Of a stretch of DNA of 64,000 nucleotides, positions 47,297 through 57,148 are shown one piece after another. The stretch lies in contig JABYQN010000009.1 in NCBI GenBank assembly GCA_022606135.1, forward strand, positions 273,001-337,000. Reading direction: 5' to 3'. The position numbers were made by a program, and so were the translations under genes. Source of the DNA: Fomes fomentarius (taxonomy: Eukaryota; Basidiomycota; Agaricomycetes; Polyporales; Polyporaceae). Below the pieces are notes generated by a model, which saw nothing but the letters and a program-made list of their open reading frames with translations, was not told the DNA's origin and did not search any database. Numbering within the stretch: position 1 is the first letter of the stretch; the number at the start of each line of letters is the position of its first letter.

Positions 47297-48532
47297 TCAG
47301 TAGTTGAACGAGAAGAGGTGTCCATCAACAGTATAGTCTTGCTCTTCGAAAGGCGACGAGGACGACTCGCGCGAGGGCATATACGGCGGGACCATGCCCA
47401 TGCCGGCGCCGAGCGACGCCTGCTGGTCGAACCCGTGCACGCCGGCAGGGGCCGCAAGCTGGGAGAGCGCGCTCCAGTCAATCGTCTCCTCGTACGCCTG
47501 CGGGAAGGGCGCAGGGAGGGAGAGGCCAGCGTTTCGGCCAGTGGGAACGTCTGGGACCTGAGCGAGCATCGACAGCCAGTACTGCATAACCATGTACGGG
47601 TCCGCCTCGGGGACCTGGGAGGTCGCAGAGCCCTGAACGAACTCGGGGGCCTGGAGTAGGTAAGACTGGTTGATCTGACCAAACTGGTCGACCAAGCTGC
47701 CGGAGCCGGCCTGGTTTGATGCCTGGTTGGTGTGGTGCAGCCCGAACTGGGCAGCGAGTTGCGCATCGGTTGGCCCGACGTCAAAGGATAAGGGTGCGGC
47801 CAGGAAGTCAATGTCAAACTCGGCGCGCTTGGCAACGCCCGACGAGGGTCCAGCTACTGGCACACCCTCGTGGACGTTCTGGGGAGCGGAGTAGGGAACG
47901 ACGCGGCGTGGCTTGCGGGAGCGGGTCGTGGCTGGCGAGGTACGCAACGCACCAACTGCAGCCTTTCTCCGAGTTGCTCGTCCTGCGGCCGTCGTAGTGG
48001 GGTTCACGATGGGGTCCACGAGGCCTCCGCTACGATAACCATGCATCCGTTTGCGGTGACGGTACAGGGTGGAGGGATCAGTGTACGCCTCTTCGCACGG
48101 AGTGATGATGCCCGTCGAGTCGATCTTAACATGCGGGCAAGGGTACGGCATCTTCCCGTCTATCCACTCCAGCCCGCTGTGCGACGCAAACCAGCCAGAA
48201 GGTATGGTTGGTCAGAACGGAAATTGTGGAATGACCATAATATGAACTCACTGTACGCTCTGCATGTGTCGCAGAACTCCGCCTTCCTGGGCTAACAATC
48301 TTTCGCAGCCCGGTATGGGGCAGGGAACCTTGATGCCAAGGTGTTTCCGCATATGACGATTGAGGTCGCCTGCAAGTTTCATTTGGCAGACAGGGCATTT
48401 TATCTGGGAGAGGACGTTAGTTAAACAACGGCCAGATACCACCTGAACATATCGACTTACCCATTTACCCTTGATGTTGGTCTTGCGACCAGGTTTGCGG
48501 TGGGTGGTAGTAGTGGAGCTAGTCGCAACCAT
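47297..48532 (-). CDS. C2H2 zinc-finger protein, likely transcription factor
   Basis: The start is at 48530-48532 (MVATSSTTTTHRKPGRKTNI). After introns come three C2H2 fingers: CPVCQMKLAGDLNRHMRKH, CPIPGCERLLAQEGGVLRHM with its last His, and CPHVKI...CEEAYTDPSTLYRHRKRMH, whose first Cys pair is widely spaced. A basic patch (RATRRKAAVGALR; TRSRKPRRV) follows that could be a nuclear signal. The long C-terminal region is rich in Gln, Asn, Ala and Pro with acidic spots, ends LFSFNY at 47297 and resembles an activation domain. DNA binding and nuclear location are inferred from the fingers; the target is unknown. Confidence 0.85.
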
Positions 48533-49436
48533 TGTGGTGATCAGAGGGGAGGATGATAGTGGACGGACGAGGGCGAGCTGGGTGTGGCTTCGTAGGGGAG
48601 GGGAGCGGGCAGACGGTTCTGGGAATGTCGGGGGATGGTCTTCCGGTGAGTGAAAGGCCCCTGCTTTATAGAGGGGGCTTTGTGGGCGGATTGCCCCCCG
48701 ATTGCTTGATGGATTGCCTTGGACGAGGGCAGCGAGCGTACGGATTGCTTTTCTCCATGTATGGCAAGTGTTGCAAGCAGCGACAAACAACGGCGGGAGA
48801 CGCGTTGAGCCTCTCGACCGCGTTTCTTGCCTGTTAAGGAAGGTTCGGGTGGCTCATATGCTTGCATATGTTAGGCAGTGGCTCACATTCCTCGATGCAG
48901 CAAGTGTTCAGAGGGCGCATGTATGCATATGTTTGGTTCTGAGCCACTGTCTGCCCAGCAGGACGACGGCCACGGTGGTCGCAACCTCTCGTTGTTCAGC
49001 CGGAGGGTGCCTCATCGTACTAGTACACCGCCAGCCTCGACTAAGATCTGCGTCCAGTTTGCCTTTTGATTAGCTTCCTGACCTTCGTGCGCATACAATA
49101 GATATCATGCGGCGTACCGTACCGCTAACTCCGGTGACCGCTCTAGCACGTGATGCCCCGCTTTGGTCACCTATTGTGGTCTTCGCTGTGGCAGCAGTGG
49201 GATGCCGCAGCTAAGCCTCCACATAAGTACGCAGTCAGAAAGGATTCATGGCACGCAAGTCGCGTGGGTGATTGCCTCTTCATATAGTTCAAGCACGAGG
49301 TCGTATACAACACAACCGGATTACAGCTTCTACTGGTGGGCTGGTGTTAAGCAAGATTCGCATGCAAGAGACTTTCAGTACTCCGACTCACCTGTCTATC
49401 TACACATTATACTACTGTGCATAGCAAGGCAAAACC
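48533..49436. other. Intergenic region with partial inverted repeat
   Basis: About 900 bases containing the zinc-finger promoter. Around 48850-48955, GCATATGTTAGGCAGTGGCTCA is followed about 60 bases later by GCATATGTTTGGTTCTGAGCCAC, a mix of direct and inverted similarity. No gene is recognised. Confidence 0.35.
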
Positions 49437-50602
49437 CTACTTTCCGCTGAGAAGCGGGCTCGCAGTCGCGTCTACCTTCTCTACACGACCATCATGCCAC
49501 TTGATCGTCACGCTGCCGTCTTGGTTTCCGAAGTAGGCTGACTTCGCCATGTGGCAGAAGAGTCCGACCTCGACTATGCCGGTGAGCATCTTGATGCGCG
49601 CGAGGAGCTACACGCCAGCACAGTCAGCGCGGTGCACTCAAACGACTGGCTCCGAAACTCGTACGGTGTAGGGGTCCTTCATGATTGATTCAGGGAAAGG
49701 CGCGTCGATGATGAAGTTGCCGTTGTCCGAGACGACGGGGCCGGCCTTGGCCTTTGCCATACGAAGCTCGGCCGTGGGTGACCCGATGAGGTGGAGATTC
49801 TGCAGGATCTTCTTGTACGCGAAGGGCACGACTTCTATGGGAATGCCTTGCTTGAACTGTGTTCGGGTGAGTATATGTAGACGATCTGCGGGGGCAGAAG
49901 ATACGGACGTTTGTGCCTAGCACACTCGAGTTCTTGCGGTAGTCCGCGACGAGAACGAAGCTATTTGTGTGAGGAGATAAGGTTGCGCTTCTGCGGGATC
50001 ATGAATGACGTACGTGTCTGCAGCCTCGGCGAGGACCTTCTCCCGTAGGTGACAGCCGCCTCCGCCCTTGATGCAGTTCAAGTCGTGGTCAACTCTGGTA
50101 GGCAGTCAGCACACCGCGCAAGAATCCTCAACGTGAACGCACTCGTCCGCGCCGTCTATCGTTACATCAATGACGGGGTACTGGTCGACGTCTCCAAGCA
50201 GCAGTTGCGCTTCAACGATCAACTCCTTGGATTGGAAGCCTATGACGCCCATGAGTCGAATGGAACACCACGGCGCATGACATGGCAGCAGACGCACCCG
50301 TTGGGATGAACACCCGATCCTTGTTCACTGCATGCCCCTGTGCGACTATGCGCTCGACGACGTAGGGGACGGTAGAGCCTTGAGGAACACGAAGGGTGAA
50401 CACAAGTCAGAAGTAGCGCTGCACATCTCGCCTTACCGGAGCCGATGCCAATGACCTTCCCGCACGAACTTGAGCGATCGGAAGATGACTACCGCAGGAG
50501 ACGTACTTTGTGCTCAGGGAGAATGTGTCTGTCGACCGCGGTCCAAGCCGCGAGGCGTTTCGCAGCCTCAATCGTAGATGTTGGGGATGGTGCTGCTTGG
50601 AC
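49437..50602 (-). CDS. RKI1: Ribose-5-phosphate isomerase
   Basis: Exons assembled across several small introns read EAAKRLAAWTAVDRHILPEH, then VIGIGSGSTVPYVVERIVAQ, RVFIPTG, LLGDVDQYPVIDVTIDGADE + VDHDLNCIKGGGGCHLREKV, VPFAYKKILQNLHLIG, AKAKAGPVVSDNGNFIID, MLTGIVEVGLF and YFGNQDGSVTIKW, with TAG at 49437-49439. The GIGSGSTV phosphate loop, DGADEVD active site and KGGGG motif are intact, so the enzyme should be active. It interconverts ribose-5-phosphate and ribulose-5-phosphate in the non-oxidative pentose phosphate pathway in the cytosol. The first coding exon is unresolved. The exon at 50602 starts at an acceptor (CATAG) preceded by a stop in the same frame, so the ATG lies further upstream. 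Confidence 0.92.
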
Positions 50603-51190
50603 CTATGAGGACCGCCATCTCCGCCTTCGCCAAGCTGAATACAAGCGCACCTTTGACTTGGGGAGGGGTACCTGCGGCAATCGGTATCACGAGGCCTCCC
50701 AAAGTACCGCGAAGGGGGGACGGGTAGCCTCCGTCCGTAGGGTTCCTGGACCATGCATTGTGGACCGAGGGCATTTTTTGGGCACGAAGGGGCCAGAGAG
50801 GATGAGCGACGAGTTGAGAGTAGTCGTGGACGAGAACGCTGACTCACGAGAGGTCTGCGGTGAATACAGCTGGGGGATCGGCATCTTAAGCGTTCTGCTC
50901 CTGGGTGCTATGCGGTGGCTCCAATGCGGAAGTGCTGACAACGAGTCTGGGAGCGTTCCCTGTATACGAGCGAGTCGCTGGAGGAGGAATAGGTTATGGC
51001 GCAGACGAACGTGGGCGATGACCATGAAACGGATTTCGAATCCGACTCCGAGAGGATCACGGTCCTGCCCAGTCCGCTCCGGTTGCCTGGGGCGCCAACT
51101 GTCCCTTCCGTCTCGCCACCATTCTTCTCATCCGCTTACCGTTCTCATTCAGCCGATACATGCTGGGAACGGATGTGAGCGCGGTGTAGC
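50603..51190. other. Region 5' of ribose-5-phosphate isomerase and TFB5
   Basis: About 590 bases between divergent genes. It must contain the missing first exon of the isomerase and both promoters. A minus-strand frame at 50687-51025 with ATG candidates is open, but its join to the isomerase is not established. Confidence 0.4.
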
Positions 51191-51558
51191 ATGAAGGCCA
51201 TAAGAGGTGTGTCGTTCCGGATCGCGCTGCGGGGCCCCGCTGAAACTCCCTGGACGTCAAGGGATACTTCTCACCTGGTGAGGATGAGATAGATACTCAG
51301 TCTATGTCCGACCACGGACCGCCTGATAAAGCCCGCCCGCAGCGATTCCGCGGTGAAGCAAATACTGCTTACGATGAACGAGAAGCAGAGTTTTATCATA
51401 GAGGACCTGGATGACTTTCATGTCGTCATAAAGGCAGACGAGGAGTATCGCGTCCGGCGGGAACTCGAAGCTGAGGTGCGTGCGCCTTTCTCTCGCTACA
51501 TGCTCCGGCAACTGACATTCTTCTCTAGCTGGAGAAGAACACGTACAGTCTAGAGTGA
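51191..51558 (+). CDS. TFB5: TFIIH subunit TFB5 (GTF2H5/TTDA), 64 residues in four exons
   Basis: Exons 51191-51206 (16 nt), 51262-51277 (16 nt), 51343-51475 (133 nt) and 51529-51558 (30 nt) sum to 195 nt, or 64 residues plus stop. The product reads MKAIRGILLTCDSAVKQILL, then NEKQSFIIEDLDDFHVVIKA and, across the last intron, ELEAELEKNTYSLE. The openings MKA-x-RG-x-L-x-x-CD-x-A and FIIEDLDDxH and the ending NTYS are the TFB5 signature, and the length is typical of the family. The protein stabilises the TFIIH core through p52/Tfb2 and stimulates its XPB subunit in nucleotide excision repair and transcription. Two consecutive 16-base micro-exons make it easy to miss by automatic annotation. Confidence 0.93.
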
Positions 51559-52565
51559 TGATGGCAGGGATGGTTTCCCTGTCCACTTCGTCGACCACCG
51601 GCACTATACATACCGATGGTCCCAATCGAATCACGGCTGCTGCAGGTCCGTTCATCTGCATGCTCATTATATCTGTCCGTTCTCTGCGGCTGTTCATGAG
51701 CGCATCGCTTGTTTCTGGGGTGTGCGTATCTGTACTCCGACCTCCTCGCATTATCCCCAAGAAGCACGCTCCGCCACCGGGTGTCGTAGATAGGGATTCA
51801 CATAACAACGAGTACACTTGTTAAGCATGTTATTCGATGTCCATGTGATATGTACCTTCTTGCATATCGGCAAGAGATGTCAGCTACGGACGATGTTGGT
51901 AATGGGGATGATGGATGCTCGGGTTACAGGTGGATGGTGAACACCGCAGCGATAGATTTTCTCACCGCGTGCGTACGGGCGAGGGCGAGAGCCGTGTGGA
52001 GGGCGGGGCGGCAGTCAGGATGTCTGTGGCACTGGTACTTGGAGACTCTGGAGGCCCAGCTGTGTGGAGGAGGACCTGGGCTATTCGAAGATGGGTGCCT
52101 ACTGAGTGTGAACATGGCGGATGCTCGTCTTCCTGGCCTACACTGTTGAGACCATGTACCCCTCATCCTTGCTCAACCTCAACCTGATGCTGCCTGCGCA
52201 TTTTTCTTCGCCTGGGCGCCGAGTCTTCACCGGACAATGGAGCAGATGAGCAGCCACCCAGGCTGTACTGGCGTGAGCACCGGTACCGTTGGAAGCAGCG
52301 CGATCTAGTAGTCAAACAGCGAAGAACGGCTGGCTCCGACGTAGGGGAGGAGAAGAAGACAAGCTGGAAGTAGTCTCCCCTGGCTTGTGAGATGGTTAGC
52401 GTCGGCTAGTGCAAACGAGCAATGTTCTTCAGTCACGCGTCGACATAGCCTACACTGTTGGCGGCAAGACATTTCAAAATCTGTTCGCGGTATGATACAA
52501 TGCAGTTGTATAGGCTCCCATGACATTGACAGTATGTACACATGCATATATACCTATTACGAGGC
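51559..52565. other. Intergenic region between convergent genes
   Basis: About 1 kb with no recognised gene. Plus-strand frames of about 90-100 codons (51850-52187) overlap each other and have no motif. Confidence 0.35.
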
Positions 52566-54791
52566 TCACAACAGGTCGGGTAGAACGAGATTGCGACGAT
52601 CTGACCACATCTGTTCAGCCAGCCCTAGCATCTCTTCTTCGATTTCAATGTCAATGTCGGACTTCGCAGGAGACGTCTGCGCGGAGTGTGGCCGAACGCT
52701 AGGATCGTCGAAGGTGTTGTATAAGGCCCTGAGCAGCTTCTCCCGCATCGCTTTCAAAACCTCGCTGGACACGTCAACAGGAGGTAACCAAGGGAAAACA
52801 GTGCCATGCGTTCCGCTGAGGACAAACCCCGTCTTTGCCCCCACACCACTCCCAGGCTTCATAAGTTCAGCCAGTTGCGAGCAACAGAAGCAACATCGCT
52901 TGCTGACCGCAACTGGGGTAGGATCAGGCTGGGGTCAACGGATAGATTGTGTCAGTTCAAATCAATGGTAAACGGGACTCTTACTCACCGGTAGCAGACT
53001 GGCACCTGGAGCTGGCATTCCATCAACTTGGACCTCAGCGGCGGTGGCAAGGCTCATTAACACAGCTTCCGCATGAACACTTGGTGTGACATTCAGAGTC
53101 ACGGACCGTAGGTCTGCCAGAACTTGATTCACGATCTCCAAATCCGCATCGCACCGTTTCGCGAACTTGGCCACAAAGCGGTCGAAATGCTTCCCCAGGA
53201 TGACGTCGGTGTCAGGAGTAACAATGACTTGATACGCCTTCAACGAGATGGCGGGTGGTGCATTGAAGCACGAATTGACTATCTTGACTGCAGCGCGAAG
53301 TGGAATGGTGAGGGCCTGGAGGTGGCGTAGGATATGGTGTCTACTGTCTTCATCGCCAACCTTCAAGTCATCAACTGATAGCACATGTGAGTGAGGCGGC
53401 GGGACCAAAGAAATGGGCACAGGGGGGGACTAACCATCATATTCCAGTCCATCTTCGGCACTGACCCCATTATTTCTCGCTTTATTGATAGTTTCTCGGT
53501 TAATACAAACGAACCCATGTAGTATGACAAACACGGCACGTACTCGCTAATTCTGGCTTAGTCTTCTCCTTCATGGACTTCATATATTGCGTATTCAGTT
53601 GGCCAACCAGTTCGTCTTGAAAAAGGCGCTCGACTATGCCGCCACGCACGGCATCGTCCAACAAAGCCAGGATGGCTTGCAAGTCACGAAGCTCGAGCAT
53701 GCTGGTGGGGCGCCGCCCTCCGTGGACTGCCATTTGCGTAGGTTTCTGGGACAGCGTGTGGAGAATGGTGGTATAGCAGGTAAATAAGAGCTTGGCCCAT
53801 GCTGGAGCTGCGGCGGAGGAGAACTCAGCGTGAAAGGAGTACATGTCCTCTGACTTGGTCTCGGTGTGCTGGATATTGTGGTCCTGGAGAAGATCTCTAT
53901 ACATGTAGGCTCGTGGTAAATTGACAGAGAGAGGGGAATCCTGTCCACCGGTCGAGTGCGATTCCTGGGCGATGCCTTGCGGTGATGCTTGATCCATCGC
54001 CGTGGGCGGAAGCTCTGGAGCAACGGACTCGTGGGTATTGGCAGTCGACGACGCTTGACCAACAGCCTTCAATTGGTAAAAGTCATGCAGACGTTCCAGA
54101 GGGTGTTTCGTCCACAAGGTGATTCCACTTCGTAGCCGCATATAGAGCTTGCGATAGCACCGCATGACGATGAAATCGAAGACATAGGAGATGATGGGCG
54201 ATTTGAGGTGGTTCCTGTTACTACCAGGATATGTCAACAGATACGAGAGGATGGACATGACATCGCGAAGGTGATCCTCGAACTTCACATCGTCACTGGA
54301 TATCACGTGAACGCTGCAAATGGGTACCACAATCGAGACCACTCACTGTAGCGTTAACGAATTCTGTAGCATTTCTTTTACGTTCTCGTGCGGGTGCACT
54401 GCGACCCTATCGACCTCAACCGGATTTTGGCGCCTCACGGGGGTAAATTTAGGGGAGGTATTCCGGGCGACTGTCGCAATGATGGATCCTGGTTCGATCC
54501 GGCAACGACCGCGACGACTTTATTGCCAGTCGGGTCATCGGAACTTCCGGGCGCGAGAGTATACGCTAGGTGAGACCATAGGTCGGAGTACGAACTAGAT
54601 CGTCCCTGCTTGACCGTAGATTTGCCAGGGCGATGATCCTTCAACAGAGCCGAGAGGAGGGCGATGTCTCGACGTATGTCTGCATCTGTTTCAGCCGCGT
54701 CATGAAGGGGAAAGAAGTCGCGGAACGTGGGTGGTAAGTTCCGAAGTTCCAACTCGTGAGGCGATGGAGTTTGGGGCGGGGGACTACTCAT
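52566..54791 (-). CDS. Deaminase-like protein (OTT_1508-like zinc deaminase type), fungal
   Basis: The start at 54789-54791 gives MSSPPPQTPSPHELELRNLP. A long helical N-terminal part follows (FRDFFPLHDAAETDADIRRD; SILSYLLTYPGSNRNHLKSP; WTKHPLERLHDFYQL). The C-terminal part holds a deaminase-like zinc site: SVHAEAVLMSL (HAE, near 53074) and, after an intron, VAVSKRCCFCCSQLAELM (CCxCC, near 52885). The conserved-looking tail is SGTHGTVFPWLPPVDV. HAE followed by a Cys-pair helix is the signature of the cytidine-deaminase fold; the IHAE...VSKxCC arrangement resembles the OTT_1508-like deaminases expanded in Agaricomycetes, assigned here by motif only. The substrate is unknown. It ends at 52566. 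Confidence 0.75.
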
Positions 54792-55198
54792 CTTGAATCA
54801 TGGGAGGTTAAACCTTCCATATGTTGCATGAGAACCATGCCAGAGGTTCTATGTTTTAGTCCCGTTAAGCTCATTGGTAAGTTTGAGCACCATGGTTCGA
54901 GGTTTATTGATGCTTATTCACAGGAGCTCGATGCACTAAGGAGTTCAGTTTGCATAAATTATTAAATACACAGAGCGGGTTGGCACAGGCATGGATGTTG
55001 ACGCTTGATTCATTATGTAGTGTTACTATATGGGGCAATACGCGCCCATGTCACGTGCGAGCGCAATCCATAAAAAGGCATCTCTCTCAGTTTTGACCCA
55101 ATAGACAACCCTCTTGGGAATTCCTTGTACTTCCCAAATCCTCACAAATGGCAATAGAATAAGGACTTTTATCAAGAATTGGTGCCACAGTGGACGGG

Positions 55199-55226
55199 CG
55201 CCTACCACTGTCAAAAAGTGGTGGCG
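55199..55226. repeat. Hairpin, 10-bp stem with one bulge
   Basis: CGCC(T)ACCACT pairs with AGTGGTGGCG around a GTCAAAA loop. It lies about 90 bases before the tRNA-like segment. Confidence 0.55.
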
Positions 55227-55289
55227 TCTAGGTGAACTGCACCATAAGTCCCCAAGTTAGCAAAGAAGACTGACTAATATATGCAGTGT

Positions 55290-55385
55290 GGTGATTAGAT
55301 TGTATGTGTCCAGGTGGTCTGGAACTAACATTGTAAGGTCCCTAGTTCAAATCTAGTGCTGGGCAATTGTCAATCTGCTTTTTAG
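55290..55385 (+). mobile_element. tRNA-derived SINE-like head (A and B box)
   Basis: TGTCCAGGTGGTCTGG matches a pol III A box/D-arm (TCC...GGA stem around AGGTGGTCT). Forty bases on, CCTAGTTCAAATCTAG forms a T-arm with a 7-base TTCAAAT loop, as in a B box. A T5 run follows (CTTTTTAG at about 55378). The cloverleaf is incomplete (no clear acceptor stem), so it is not a functional tRNA. A tRNA-derived SINE is the likely origin. Confidence 0.4.
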
Positions 55386-55539
55386 ATTTCGATTCCTGGT
55401 TTATATGTTTGGCGCTTGTCATGTTTCAAATATCATCCTTAACACCCTTTGCCTATTATCAGCCGAGGTACCGTTTATATGATTATCTTTGTGCTACGTT
55501 CACATGACATCGCAGTGTGAACTTATAGCTTTCTACGAA

Positions 55540-56623
55540 ATGACACAAGTGTCTGAGGGAGATGCAAGACGCATCCTCGAACACCATGGCGGAGGATCGG
55601 TGGTTATCGCGGAATTCAAACCCTTTCCGCAAAAGAGCTTCGAGTACGTATCGCGATGCCGTTCTGTCATCGCAGCAATCACATATGCTCACCGCTGTGT
55701 GCAGTGGGTTTACGCCAAGTGCCGTGTACACCATCCGACTCGACGATGGCACCTCCTACATTCTGAAAGCCTCCCCATCTGCAGGACCCGCGTCAGCTTC
55801 CTACGCCCCAAACTCTCTCGACACCGAACACACGCTCCTCCGCCTCCTCGCATCCCAGAGCGATATCCCAACCCCCGTCGTGCACGCCTACGATGCGTCC
55901 ACCGCGCTCGTCCCCTACACCTACCTCCTCCTCTCTCGCCCCCGCGGCGTCCCGCTCTCCGACGCCCGCGCCTCAGGGAAGCTCTCCCCACGCCAACTCA
56001 CGCTCCTCGACCTCCGCACAGGCGCCTACCTCAAGCGCCTGCACTCGCTCCAGAACGACTGGTTCGGCCTGCCCACGCAGGCGCAGGACGGGCTCTACAG
56101 CTGGCAGGAGGCCTTCACGCCCATGCTCGAGAGCCTCCTCGACGATGCCGAAGCCCATGTGCCGCGCATCGAGCTCCCGTACGCGGACGTGCGGCGCTAC
56201 CTCTCGCGCGCGATCGGCTGCTTCCTGTTCGACGACTGCGAGGTGCCGTCCCTGATCTCGTTCACGGGCGACGCGCACTCGACGCTCGTCGATGTCGACT
56301 TGGAGACGGGCGCGGGAAACGCGGGCGAGGAGGAGATCCGGGTCACGTCGTTTGGCTCGCTCGGGCACGCACTGTGGGGCGACCCGCTGCTGGAGACGAT
56401 GTTCCTCGACCCCCCGAGTGCGGCGTTCGTGGAGGGGTACGGTGGGCCTGTGATCCTGTTTGCGCGGCAGAAGACGAAGAGGGTATGGTATACGCTCTTC
56501 CTGGCTCTGATGGTGCTAGTGCAAGCCAAGAAGCAGGGCAAGGAGGACCACGAGAAGGTGCAGTGGGCGGGAGAGACGGCGCAGACATGCGCTGCGGCTC
56601 TGGAGCACGCACCAAACTACTAG
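55540..56623 (+). CDS. APH-fold phosphotransferase-like protein lacking key catalytic residues
   Basis: Two exons (55540-55643 and 55705-56623, intron 61 bp) encode 340 residues: MTQVSEGDARRILEHHGGG and on to QKSF + DGFTPSAVYTIRLDDGTSYI. The splice restores the D-G-F-T-P-S-A-V-Y motif; reading straight through from the ATG at 55562 uses the wrong frame for the first exon. The N-lobe has YILKASP, an E helix (LDTEHTLLRLLASQ), PVVHAYD and YTYLLLSRPRGVPLSD. In the C-lobe the expected HGDxHxxN loop reads FTGDAHSTLVDVD (H to T, N to L) and the metal-binding IDxE region reads VTSFGSLGHALWGDPLLE, losing the Asp. It is probably a pseudokinase or a changed activity. Codon use is strongly GC-biased like its neighbours. 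Confidence 0.82.
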
Positions 56624-57148
56624 ATCAACTTCGGAAGCAGGGCTCCTCGTCGATCATCCTTCGTAGCAGTCAACATATGGAACCTCAGTCTACCCTAGGT
56701 CTCCCGTGTATTGCACGCCAGGGACCCGCGATAATCACAACACGCTTCCATGCGGACGTACTTCCGAGACCAACGTGGGTATCACGACTAGCATACACCA
56801 ACGGCTTGTGTCATAAATCAAAAGTATCTCCATCTGGGCGGTGATGAGGGAGGCTGGGTTAGGAAGTAGACGAGTAGGAGTGACTCTACTAGAGGGTACG
56901 GGAGAGGGCCGGTACGAGATAAACGAGCGACAGCGGGTTTAAGGAGAAGGGTATAAGGTAGGAACGGCAAGACGATGATAGAACAACGACGACAACTGGA
57001 AGGAGCAATAATGATGCGAGACAGACGAGACGAGAAAAAGTCAGCCATAACTACATCCACAACCACAACCACGCCCACGCGCGACGGTCCACTACCAGGA
57101 GGGGAACATATATGTATAGAAGTGTCGGTACGCAGCTCGCTGCGCGGA
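56624..57148. other. Intergenic region between convergent genes
   Basis: About 525 bases with no gene recognised. A purine-rich stretch (56840-57050) probably belongs to the RAX1 3' UTR. Confidence 0.35.

Larger units (their letters stand above)
54792..55539. other. AT-rich intergenic insert with repeat features
   Basis: About 750 bases clearly more AT-rich than the surroundings. It contains a hairpin at 55199-55226 and a tRNA-like, pol III-type promoter sequence at 55290-55380. A minus-strand frame at 55026-55214 (WEVQGIPKRVVYWVKTERDA) is open but unrecognised and could be a retroelement remnant. Confidence 0.45.

Noticed and set aside
50445..51194. 249-codon plus-strand open frame
   Set aside because: Antisense to ribose-5-phosphate isomerase exons; no motif.
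55489..56844. 451-codon plus-strand open frame read straight through
   Set aside because: The first 50 codons belong to the APH-like gene, but the frame after 55643 is wrong; the APH motifs appear only after removing the 61-bp intron.
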